30,496 nt of DNA from a virus: IMG/VR virus record IMGVR_UViG_3300044620_000152, positions 1-30,496 of that record. One strand, given 5' to 3'. The position numbers were made by a program, and so were the translations under genes. The notes beneath the pieces were generated by a model. The model had not been told where the DNA came from. It ran no database searches and was given only the letters and a program-made list of their open reading frames with translations. This document shows positions 23,639 to 30,395 of this stretch, in pieces; positions within the stretch are counted from its first letter, which is position 1; each line of letters starts with the position of its first letter.

Positions 23639-24790
23639 TTAAAATAAGGTAATTTCATTTTTACTTCTCATTTCATTTATTGGTAATAATAATTCTTCAT
23701 ATCCACTTATACTTTCTCCTATGTATTCGTGGCAATAAGATGCTCTTTCTAATCTATTTCTTGCTGACGTGTCAGATGAACTACTTGATTTATGTCTTAT
23801 TTTACCATTCATTGCCGTTCCTCTCCATTGTTTGCTTCTATTAAAGTAAACTCCTAATGCGGGGTTAACTGTTTTTATAAAACACAATCCACCCATATTT
23901 CTAATTAAACCCCCACAAAACTCTGACAGTTTTACACCTAATCCCATCCCTTGAAAGTCAGGCATTACAACTATTCTGCTTATTGCAAATCCATTAGCAC
24001 ACCCCTTTCTTGGTTGGTTAATTATTGCTACAATTCCAATAGCTTTGTCGTTCCATTCAAATAATAAAAACTTACAACTCTTATTTACATCTTCGGTTAA
24101 ATAATGATGCTTTTTGAAGAAGTCCCAAGTTTCAGCCTCGACTCTACTAACTTGTAATGTGATTTGTGGTCTGCCTTGCCGAAGCCAGTCGCCTCTTTCG
24201 AGTACGCCTCCTTTTTGTGGTGAACAAGTCCAATCAGGCATTAACCATTCTAATATGTCGTAATGACAAGATGCAACTATTATCCTTTTGTTTTCTCTAC
24301 GAATATATTTCTGTAAAGCAAAACTCATAGCTTTTGCAACATCTCTATCTACAACAGAAGTATATTCATCAACTAAAATTACTTCACCATCTTTTGCAGA
24401 TGCTACTAAATAAGCTAATGTTGCTCTGTATTGTTCGCCATTTGATAATGTGTGAAATGGTCTTAACCAAGTAGGAACAGAACTCAATCCCATTGAAGTT
24501 AAAACTAATGTAGCATCTTTTGGGTCTAACCAATCAAAGTTACTAATCAATGGTTTTTCTGCATCAAAGTTTACCTTTTTTACATCGCCCATCTTTTTTA
24601 ATATAGTAGTTTTTCCACTTCCACTACCTCCTAAAATTACTCCAATATTCCAATCAAAGTTTTTAGCTTCTCCTAAATTCATAGGAATGGATACAGATGT
24701 TTCTTCTCTGTTCTGAATATCAAATGCTTCATACACATACTCGGTGTATTTATCATTCAGTATTTTTGTTTTTAATTCAATATTTGCCAT
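23639..24790 (-). CDS. ABC-type ATPase fused to a GNAT acetyltransferase
   Basis: This 383-aa protein has two domains. Residues about 40-205 are a soluble ABC ATPase: Walker A GGSGSGKTT (54-62), signature LSNGEQ (115-120), Walker B VILVDE (137-142), H-loop SCH (174-176). Residues about 210-383 are a GNAT domain with HHYLTEDVN, FEWNDKAIGIVAI and the acetyl-CoA loop SRIVVMPDFQGMGLG (271-285). There are no membrane segments, so it is not a transporter. The combination matches COG2401 (ABC-type ATPase fused to predicted acetyltransferase), whose function is unknown. The GNAT half resembles Mom-like DNA-modification enzymes, so a role in modifying phage DNA or other anti-defence action is possible but speculative. 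It sits alone between inverted repeats, unlike the tightly overlapping genes around it. Confidence 0.8.
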   Translation of the reverse strand: MANIELKTKILNDKYTEYVYEAFDIQNREETSVSIPMNLGEAKNFDWNIGVILGGSGSGKTTILKKMGDVKKVNFDAEKPLISNFDWLDPKDATLVLTSMGLSSVPTWLRPFHTLSNGEQYRATLAYLVASAKDGEVILVDEYTSVVDRDVAKAMSFALQKYIRRENKRIIVASCHYDILEWLMPDWTCSPQKGGVLERGDWLRQGRPQITLQVSRVEAETWDFFKKHHYLTEDVNKSCKFLLFEWNDKAIGIVAIINQPRKGCANGFAISRIVVMPDFQGMGLGVKLSEFCGGLIRNMGGLCFIKTVNPALGVYFNRSKQWRGTAMNGKIRHKSSSSSDTSARNRLERASYCHEYIGESISGYEELLLPINEMRSKNEITLF

Positions 24791-24851
24791 CGCTTTTTTT
24801 CTTTTTGTTTTTCTGTTTAGTGTTCCAATTGGGCTTTATCTTAAATAAGTC

Positions 24852-24866
24852 GGCACTTCATATAAC
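24852..24866 (-). repeat. Right inverted end of the cassette-like element
   Basis: GGCACTTCATATAAC on the plus strand, i.e. GTTATATGAAGTGCC on the minus strand. It is the inverted partner of 23560-23574 and runs straight into the attC-like hairpin. Confidence 0.65.
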
Positions 24867-24952
24867 ACGGGTTTGGCAAAAGTGGGCAGAAACATTCTGC
24901 TAAAATTGAGCATCCTACAAGCCCACCTTCGCCAAGCCCGAAACCGTTATAA
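24861..24952 (-). repeat. Long attC-like imperfect hairpin
   Basis: Outer TATAAC (24861-24866) pairs with GTTATA (24946-24951). Inside, 17 of 20 positions pair between 24868-24887 (core TTTGGC and GTGGGC) and 24921-24940 (core GCCCAC and GCCAAG). On the minus strand two of the three mismatches become G-U pairs. The loop holds a perfect nested hairpin GCAGAA-ACA-TTCTGC at 24886-24900. Two-block arms, an extra-base asymmetry and TATAAC/GTTATA ends recall attC sites, although GTTATAA does not fit the strict GTTRRRY core. It forms the 5' leader region of the ABC-GNAT gene. Confidence 0.6.
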
Positions 24953-24997
24953 ATAATTGGTTTCACCCCCTGTATAGATAGTTATCCTATCAGATGC

Positions 24998-25013
24998 TTA
25001 AGGTCAGCCTTAA
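24998..25013. promoter_or_regulatory. Short dyad TTAAGG-TCAG-CCTTAA
   Basis: This is a perfect 6-bp inverted repeat with a 4-bp centre in the 323-bp non-coding stretch at 24791-25113. A weaker dyad GATAG/CTATC lies at 24977-24991. Both lie upstream of the ABC-GNAT gene. Either could be a regulator site or an RNA hairpin in its leader. Confidence 0.35.
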
Positions 25014-25051
25014 CTATTAAGGAAGCCACCTCCAACTATTTATAACAACAA

Positions 25052-25112
25052 TTACACCCAATCGGGTATAATTTTAGTTAACAGATGATGTATTATACCT
25101 ATTCGGGTATAA
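25052..25112. promoter_or_regulatory. Pair of 20-bp operator-like dyads
   Basis: TTACACCC-AATC-GGGTATAA (25052-25071) and TTATACCT-ATTC-GGGTATAA (25093-25112) share the same layout: 8-bp arms, 4-bp centre, identical right arms preceded by TC. Their starts are 41 bp apart, close to four helical turns, so two dimers would bind the same DNA face. Neither is followed by a T-run, which argues against terminators. They lie in the region upstream of the ABC-GNAT gene, 2 bp past the stop of the gene ending at 25114. Confidence 0.55.
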
Positions 25113-25113
25113 A

Positions 25114-25407
25114 TTAATCGTCAATCTTACTTGACGGCCCACATCCTAAATACATCTCTATTCTAAAACCTTTGGCTTCATAGCTTTTAAATTTATTTTT
25201 TTTGATATGTGACTCAACAATTTCTTCGTATTTAATTCGATCCAACTTGTATGCATTGTAATCAATTACTTTTTGCCCTAGCTCATTAACTGGAGCATTG
25301 GCAACCAACTCATCAAAGTCAGCTGATGGTGTTGCTTCTCTGTACAATTCTCTGTAGCAATCCATTGCTGCATCAAATAATTTCTGTTCTCTCGTTTTTC
25401 TTTTCAT
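25114..25407 (-). CDS. Hypothetical 97-aa helical protein
   Basis: This starts MKRKTREQKLFDAAMDCYRELYREATPSADFDELVANAP, then NELGQKVIDYNAYKLDRIKYEEIVESHIKKNK and a beta-like end FRIEMYLGCGPSSKIDD. I recall the pattern EL...ATP..DFDEL...A..NE.G.K.I.Y..Y.... from small conserved proteins in Bacteroidota phages, function unknown. The frame reaches 25476, but the ATG at 25407 reduces overlap with the helicase gene to 35 nt and fits the family start. It is the last gene of the replication operon before the non-coding region. Confidence 0.6.
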   Translation of the reverse strand: MKRKTREQKLFDAAMDCYRELYREATPSADFDELVANAPVNELGQKVIDYNAYKLDRIKYEEIVESHIKKNKFKSYEAKGFRIEMYLGCGPSSKIDD

Positions 25408-26620
25408 AATCTTTCTTAAAAATGTTAATAGTATATTTTTTCTTTGCTTTAACGGTCTTGTATATTTTATCTTCAATGCCGCCTTTTGAGAATACCCAAT
25501 AAACTTTATTAAACTTACGCTCCATAGTAGTTAATCGGTCGCGTGCTTGCCAATAACTTGTAGCACTAAAGTCAATATTATAAAATACCAAGTAGTCAGC
25601 ATTTTTTAATGATATGCCCTCACGCCCTGATATAATTTGTAAAGCTATATTCTTATCAGTTGAATCAAACTCATCAAGTTCAGTAGTTAAACTATCACCA
25701 AACACTTGCTGAAGTGCGCTAAGCTCTTCTTTAAACTTATAGAATATGCCTATCTTATGATCTGAAAACTTCCACTTTATACATTCAGCTTTAGTGGTAT
25801 CAATAACCATACTGTTACCGCTCTCAAACTTAACTGTGCCACTCCATAATTGGTGTAATTTCTGCATTAATTTTACTGGCGTATCGGCCAATATAACTTC
25901 GTCCTTGCCTTCGACAACTAAGCCTTTCTCAAGTGTTTTAATAATTTGTTTAGTTCTATCAGTCATATCAACATACAATACTTCCTCTTCAATCTCAGTA
26001 GAGAATCCTGCCTGCTGTTGTGTAAATGTAATAACATAAGGAAAGATTGCAGCCATTATTTTAATCTCATCGCCTTTTGAGTAGTCATTCACCATAAACC
26101 CATTTATCTTGCGCTGAAACTTAAATACATAGTCATCAGCCCATCGGTAGAAGTTAACATAATGTCTGAACGGACTATAGTTAGATACCCAAAACTGATG
26201 ATATATCTGACTGAATGACTCTGGTGTCATTGTTCCTGATAGAAATATCATTGGCTTGTCAGCGAACATCTGCTTGTAGGTCTTAGTTGCTAGCCCTGGT
26301 TTTGGAAATGCTCCGAACCTATGGTGCTCGTCATGTATAACTAAGTCGTAGTTAGTATCTTCTAACTTATGCATTGACTCATCATTCGTTACAATTAAAT
26401 CAAACTTATAGCCAAAATTATTATAGTCATTTAGAATACTTGATACAGCCTTCTTTTTAGTTAGAAATAGAGCTCTTTTTGCTCCGTATAGTTTTGCTGT
26501 TTCTAAAGCTGTCAAAGTTTTCCCAGTTCTTACTTCCATAGAAATGTAAACAATTTTGTTTACTTTCAATATGTCAACCGCCCTGTTCGCTATGTTGATT
26601 TGATAATCCCTTAGTTCCAT
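25373..26620 (-). CDS. SF2 DNA helicase, SNF2-like
   Basis: This 415-aa protein carries the helicase motifs in order: Q-motif-like LRDYQ (3-7), motif I VRTGKT (30-35), motif II DEHH (97-100), motif III FLSGTM (about 129-134), and a C-terminal RecA lobe with LQIISGREGISLKNADYLVFYN and motif VI-like YWQARDRLTTMERK. The DExH box and QARDR are typical of SNF2-type phage helicases, which are ATP-dependent DNA translocases used in replication, recombination or anti-defence. At 415 aa it is a minimal version with no additional domains. It overlaps its upstream neighbour by 47 nt and its downstream neighbour by 35, as part of one operon with the primase-helicase. Confidence 0.85.
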   Translation of the reverse strand: MELRDYQINIANRAVDILKVNKIVYISMEVRTGKTLTALETAKLYGAKRALFLTKKKAVSSILNDYNNFGYKFDLIVTNDESMHKLEDTNYDLVIHDEHHRFGAFPKPGLATKTYKQMFADKPMIFLSGTMTPESFSQIYHQFWVSNYSPFRHYVNFYRWADDYVFKFQRKINGFMVNDYSKGDEIKIMAAIFPYVITFTQQQAGFSTEIEEEVLYVDMTDRTKQIIKTLEKGLVVEGKDEVILADTPVKLMQKLHQLWSGTVKFESGNSMVIDTTKAECIKWKFSDHKIGIFYKFKEELSALQQVFGDSLTTELDEFDSTDKNIALQIISGREGISLKNADYLVFYNIDFSATSYWQARDRLTTMERKFNKVYWVFSKGGIEDKIYKTVKAKKKYTINIFKKDYEKKNERTEII

Positions 26621-26903
26621 CTTCTTTCATTTTATTTACAACATAATTCACTTCTTCAATTGTCTCAGCATGCAATTCTTTTGCATATTCCAACCAATTT
26701 AACTGCCGTTTGATTTCTCTAACGCTATAGTCAGGAACGAATGATACCGACTCAATCTTGCCAGTAAGAAAGTCATGAGCTTCCTTATAGTCTCTACACA
26801 TCCTTGAAAGCTCATTTTTTCTTCTTGTGCCATGCTTGGCATATCCATGGAGCTTCTCGGTAAACTCCAATCTTTTTCTAATTATAGACTCACAGAATTT
26901 CAT
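26574..26903 (-). CDS. Hypothetical helical protein between primase and helicase
   Basis: This 109-aa, strongly charged helical protein (MKFCESIIRKRLEFTEKLHGYAKHGTRRKNELSRMCRDYKEAHDFLTGKIESV; LNWLEYAKELHAETIEEVNYVVNKMKED) may form a coiled coil. It has no catalytic motif. Its ATGA start overlaps the stop of the primase-helicase by 4 nt, and its tail overlaps the helicase start by 47 nt, so it is translated with both. A replisome accessory factor, such as a helicase loader or clamp-like adaptor, is one guess from position only. Confidence 0.6.
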   Translation of the reverse strand: MKFCESIIRKRLEFTEKLHGYAKHGTRRKNELSRMCRDYKEAHDFLTGKIESVSFVPDYSVREIKRQLNWLEYAKELHAETIEEVNYVVNKMKEDGTKGLSNQHSEQGG

Positions 26904-29263
26904 AACTTAAGATTTAATTGTTCATCTTCTTTAACTACAAATTCAATATTCTTTCCAAGAGCATTACGAGTTACTATTGGTTTCTTGCCAAATGCAAACT
27001 CACCATAGCTATCAATCCATTTATAGAACCTGTTTTGAGATACTTTATACCTACCATAATTACTATAATCAGGGTAGTCCTGCGTAAATGAATTGAATAA
27101 GTCTTGTCCTAATGATTTCATCTGTGGCCTAGTGTAAACATTATCTTTTGATGTAGCCCACTCCCAAAAATCAGAACTTGTCTCAGCAATAAATTTACGT
27201 GTTTTTAAGTTCTTGAACTCACTACGTACCAATCCTTTGTTTAAATAAGACTGCAAGTTAGCTATCATATAGTTGTCAAACTTATTCCACTCATACTCAT
27301 CCCATCCGCTGAATAACATGTGACCAAACTCACTCTCAGGTGTAAAAGACTTATTGTAATGCTGCTTGAACTCAAGATCCCACTTACGTCTCTCAAACGA
27401 GTTACCTGCACCCTTAATCGCATAGTTAGTTGTTATGACAATCTTTGGTGATCGTTCAAATGGAATGTGTATCTCGTCCTTGTTCTTCTTCTCAAGTGTT
27501 ATACCTTCAGTGATTACTGAGAACAATCGCTCAAACTCAAAGTTCTTACTAACATCATCAAACACCAACACCTGCGTATCAACTTGAACTCGCTGATATG
27601 GAAATGACTTTTGGAAACTGAACCCCTTGCCATCAATGATGACCATCTTTTTCATGTGACTTACAGACTTTACAAAGATACCCTTACCAGTACCACCTTC
27701 TGGATTGTCGCTTATGACCTCATCGTTCAATATAACAGCAGGACAATAGCTCGCTGGTTTATAACTATGCATCAAGTAACCTATCGTTGACTCAACTGAT
27801 TTAACTCGCTCATTGTCATCGCCTGAAATATTTGTGATGAATCTCTTAAATTCACAATCAACATATGATGTCTCTAAGAAGTTTCTCTTTATCTTCTGAT
27901 CTTCCCAAACAATACCATTCAAGTCCTTGTAGTCAATCTTCTCAACGCCTCGTCTTGTTACCTTGACAGCGCAATTGTTATAGTATAAGTAAGCTGTCTC
28001 TGAGTCATCAGTCATAAACCTGCTGTCTACATTTGTTATGAAGTTCAAGAAGTTCTCAGTGAAGAACTTAGTATTCATTGCAAAGAAGTTATATATTGAC
28101 ATATCTCCAGTACTTTCGATATACTTTAATATGAAGTCCTTTATGACCTCTTCACTTGAGTCTGTTATAACATTGTCTTTAACTCTAACAAATACAAAGT
28201 TCTTTGATCCCTCAGGGTAGTACTTATAGAATCCCTCCTTAGTCAAAAAGTCTCTGAACAGATTAGGCACTAACTCAATCTTACCTTTAGATGATTTTGT
28301 CCAAAACTCATTTGGGTTGGTCTCACTAACAATCTTGTCAATAATCTCAACTGGCACATCTTCATTACGCTCAATAACTTCTTTGATTGGAGTACCGTTC
28401 TTTATATCGTTCTTTATTGCTACAGTCTTGTCGATGTCCTCGTAAAACTTAGTGTTATGGTTGGATACATTCTTGTAACCGCTCTGAATGATTGATGGTA
28501 TCTCATGAGCCATGTCTCCATTAATATCATACGATTCAATAACTGATCTTGCTGTTTCTTTGCTTATACCAAACTCATTGAACGCGCTTGCTAATATGTA
28601 TAAGTTGTTGTTGCGTTGACCAGGTATCATTCCAAAGTTCTTATCCCACCATAATGACAACCGTCTTATAATCTCATTATCATCGGTAACTCTTATCATC
28701 TGCTTGACAACAGGCTTATATTCATCAGAGTTATCCATGTCTGACCATATTAATGACAACTCATTAACATGTATATCAGGATCATGAGACTCATAGCACA
28801 CCCGACTGATGTTTTTACATGTAACGTCAAACTCATCGCAGTCATAGTACTTCTTTAAAGCATTGAAGTATTTCTTATGATTCATTGGGTCTTTTGGAAT
28901 CCTAACCAATACCTTAATGCCATCTCCAGATGGTGAGGTAAATACACAGTAAGAATATTTGTCTGAGATTAATTCTTCTCTCTTTTGGAACAAATGCTGA
29001 TTGTCTCTGAACCCATCAAAGTCAATGCATATTATTCCACTATGCTCTATAATAGCATTGTCAGCTCGCTTTGAGAATGTACCTGAAAAACAAATAGCAG
29101 GTAACTTTTTCTTCTTTTCATTCCTTGCTCCTTTCTCTGTCTCTTTGCGTACATCTTCTACAAGCTCTTTTGATTTGCCATTCTTTATTCTATCAATGGC
29201 TACACTTACATCAACATGGAATGGTGTCGATGTCTCGTTGATTGTCTTGAAATAAGTTATCAT
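26900..29263 (-). CDS. Primase-helicase: VirE/BT4734-like N-domain plus SF3-type ATPase
   Basis: This 787-aa protein begins with a domain like the Bacteroidota BT4734/VirE N-terminal type: IICIDFDGF (Asp81, Asp83) followed by FTSPSGDGIKVLVRIP (108-123) and SRVCYESHDPDI, the arrangement of a primase-polymerase-like active site. A central linker follows, then a helicase core: GGTGKG Walker A at about 523-528, VLVFDDV Walker B at about 565-571 and the sensor-like strand PKIVITTNYAIKG. The C-terminus (about 700-787) looks like a winged helix that reads DNA. It should unwind and prime phage DNA. The start overlaps the DnaA-like gene by 53 nt. Confidence 0.8.
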   Translation of the reverse strand: MITYFKTINETSTPFHVDVSVAIDRIKNGKSKELVEDVRKETEKGARNEKKKKLPAICFSGTFSKRADNAIIEHSGIICIDFDGFRDNQHLFQKREELISDKYSYCVFTSPSGDGIKVLVRIPKDPMNHKKYFNALKKYYDCDEFDVTCKNISRVCYESHDPDIHVNELSLIWSDMDNSDEYKPVVKQMIRVTDDNEIIRRLSLWWDKNFGMIPGQRNNNLYILASAFNEFGISKETARSVIESYDINGDMAHEIPSIIQSGYKNVSNHNTKFYEDIDKTVAIKNDIKNGTPIKEVIERNEDVPVEIIDKIVSETNPNEFWTKSSKGKIELVPNLFRDFLTKEGFYKYYPEGSKNFVFVRVKDNVITDSSEEVIKDFILKYIESTGDMSIYNFFAMNTKFFTENFLNFITNVDSRFMTDDSETAYLYYNNCAVKVTRRGVEKIDYKDLNGIVWEDQKIKRNFLETSYVDCEFKRFITNISGDDNERVKSVESTIGYLMHSYKPASYCPAVILNDEVISDNPEGGTGKGIFVKSVSHMKKMVIIDGKGFSFQKSFPYQRVQVDTQVLVFDDVSKNFEFERLFSVITEGITLEKKNKDEIHIPFERSPKIVITTNYAIKGAGNSFERRKWDLEFKQHYNKSFTPESEFGHMLFSGWDEYEWNKFDNYMIANLQSYLNKGLVRSEFKNLKTRKFIAETSSDFWEWATSKDNVYTRPQMKSLGQDLFNSFTQDYPDYSNYGRYKVSQNRFYKWIDSYGEFAFGKKPIVTRNALGKNIEFVVKEDEQLNLKL

Positions 29264-29555
29264 ATTCTTCGATGTCTTTTAGATATTTTGAATCTTTAAT
29301 TTCCATGTATATATTATGTTTCTTGACACCATGAATAATGGTTGCATGATCTCTACCAAAATATTCACCAATTTGTTCAAACGTCAAACCCATCTCTCTC
29401 ATCTTATTATATAAGAAATACCTCTTGTGACTTTTTGGTTGACTTCTAGATGTTACATTTAAATTATCTTGTTCTATAAGAACCATTATTTTTTCTAGAA
29501 ATTCACTAACATCATGATCCTTCATAAGAGATCCGCAGTAACTACATCTTTTCAT
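29211..29555 (-). CDS. Free-standing DnaA domain IV-like protein with N-terminal CxxC
   Basis: This 114-aa protein ends in the DnaA DNA-binding domain pattern: SHKRYFLYNKMREMGLTFEQIGEYFGRDHATIIHGVKKHN (about 42-81). GRDHATIIHGVKK matches the DnaA signature GRDHSTVLHA with its DnaA-box-contacting residues. The AAA+ ATPase domains are absent. The N-terminus instead has CSYCG, a possible half zinc site. It should bind DnaA-box-like sequences, either to recruit host DnaA to a phage origin or to act as a competitor. It lies directly upstream of the primase-helicase, which favours origin recognition. The gene overlaps both neighbours. Confidence 0.75.
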   Translation of the reverse strand: MKRCSYCGSLMKDHDVSEFLEKIMVLIEQDNLNVTSRSQPKSHKRYFLYNKMREMGLTFEQIGEYFGRDHATIIHGVKKHNIYMEIKDSKYLKDIEEYDNLFQDNQRDIDTIPC

Positions 29556-29922
29556 CTTCTCTATATTTTATTTCTTTTCTAATTAAATCTAAATGCCAAT
29601 CAGCACCGCCATACTCAAGCACTGCCTGTAGGTAGTCATCATCCATTTCACATATTGGAATATATTTTAATGGCTGTAACCCATCCTTACCACGACTGCC
29701 TCTAGTTGCGTACTGCCTTACAAGTTGAAAGTCATCATCTGCATACACACCATGATGCACAACCTTATGCATCTCCTTAGCACCATACCTTACGTAATCT
29801 AATCCACCATCTACCATTGCCTGATTTGAACATTGGCAAGTCTTATAATCATGCCTACTATAACTAACTATAGTCTCTAGGCAATCTAAGCATGTTACTG
29901 CATTATAAACTAACTGTCTCAT
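29542..29922 (-). CDS. Conserved phage zinc-binding hypothetical protein
   Basis: This 126-aa protein starts with paired cysteines in CLDC..TIVSYSRHDYKTCQC (Cys11, Cys14, Cys33, Cys35), the pattern CxxC..SRHDF..C.C..AMVDGGLDYVR that I recall from a widespread phage family without known function. The Gly-Gly-Leu-Asp-Tyr motif after the cysteines is present (DGGLDYVRYG). The C-terminal half has CEMDDDYLQAVLEYGGADWHLDLIRKEIKYRE. It overlaps the DnaA-like gene by 14 nt and the upstream gene by 4 nt (ATGA), so it is co-transcribed with replication genes. Confidence 0.7.
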   Translation of the reverse strand: MRQLVYNAVTCLDCLETIVSYSRHDYKTCQCSNQAMVDGGLDYVRYGAKEMHKVVHHGVYADDDFQLVRQYATRGSRGKDGLQPLKYIPICEMDDDYLQAVLEYGGADWHLDLIRKEIKYREDEKM

Positions 29923-30395
29923 ATCTCAAAAAAATTATCGTTCCACGTTGATACTTTGGTTTCGCCATCTATCCATGGCCATGTACTCTTTGCTTTATCG
30001 TAATCATTATTGCAGTACTTCTCAAGCCATAACTTTTGCTCGTAGTACTTATCAGTTCGATCATCAGTTGGTGATACCAAAAACATACAGAACTGCCATC
30101 TGAAAAAGTATATGTAGAAAGCTGGAGACCATTCATATCTTGGTGTGTCATACTTATCCTTCCAACCTAACCTAATTTTTTTAAACATGATTGGCCAACC
30201 TATCTGTATCCAATAGTACCTGTTGAACAACTCTACAATCCAATTCTTAGATCGCCTTACCATTGGTGCGCTTGCTGGGTCTTTTATCTTTCGTATCGTT
30301 ACTATATTCCTATCGAAATTTATAGGCATAAAGTAAGGACATCCATGTACTATCTTTCCAAAGTAGTATTTCTTAATTGGTTTTTTTAGTTTCAT
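29919..30395 (-). CDS. Conserved Trp/Tyr-rich phage hypothetical protein
   Basis: From the ATG at 30395 the protein is 158 aa and rich in aromatic residues: KKYYFGKIVHGCPYFMPINF, then NWIVELFNRYYWIQIGWPIM, LGWKDKYDTPRYEWSPAFYIYFFRWQFCMFLVSP and EKYCNNDYDKAKSTWPWID. I recall similar single-domain proteins in phages with no assigned function. The start at 30395 is preferred to the ATG at 30407 because its ATGA overlaps the stop of the gene upstream. No membrane segment is certain, since charged residues interrupt the hydrophobic runs. Confidence 0.65.
   Translation of the reverse strand: MKLKKPIKKYYFGKIVHGCPYFMPINFDRNIVTIRKIKDPASAPMVRRSKNWIVELFNRYYWIQIGWPIMFKKIRLGWKDKYDTPRYEWSPAFYIYFFRWQFCMFLVSPTDDRTDKYYEQKLWLEKYCNNDYDKAKSTWPWIDGETKVSTWNDNFFEI

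Larger units (their letters stand above)
23538..24952. mobile_element. Cassette-like insertion carrying the ABC-GNAT gene
   Basis: The gene at 23639-24790 is bounded by inverted ends. GTTATATGAAATGCC (23560-23574) on the left matches the complement of GGCACTTCATATAAC (24852-24866) on the right, with one difference. Further in, an A-rich tract ending in GC (23608-23628) recurs inverted at 24792-24813, and both sides carry CAATTG between. Outside the right end lies a long attC-like hairpin. Outside the left end is a matching half-site (GCAC...GCCAA...GTTATATG, 23538-23567) without a partner arm. No integrase or transposase is present. The layout resembles an integron gene cassette or a non-autonomous mobile unit. 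This is inference from repeats only. Confidence 0.5.

Noticed and set aside
24697-24903. Plus-strand 68-aa hydrophobic frame
   Set aside because: It runs over the ABC-GNAT 5' end, the A/T tract and the hairpin; its Phe-Leu runs are a by-product of poly-T.
25052-25112. Twin dyads as terminators
   Set aside because: No T-run follows on either strand and the layout is that of paired binding sites.
29969-30151. 60-aa minus-strand frame
   Set aside because: It overlaps the conserved Trp/Tyr-rich gene in another frame and lacks its own spacing.
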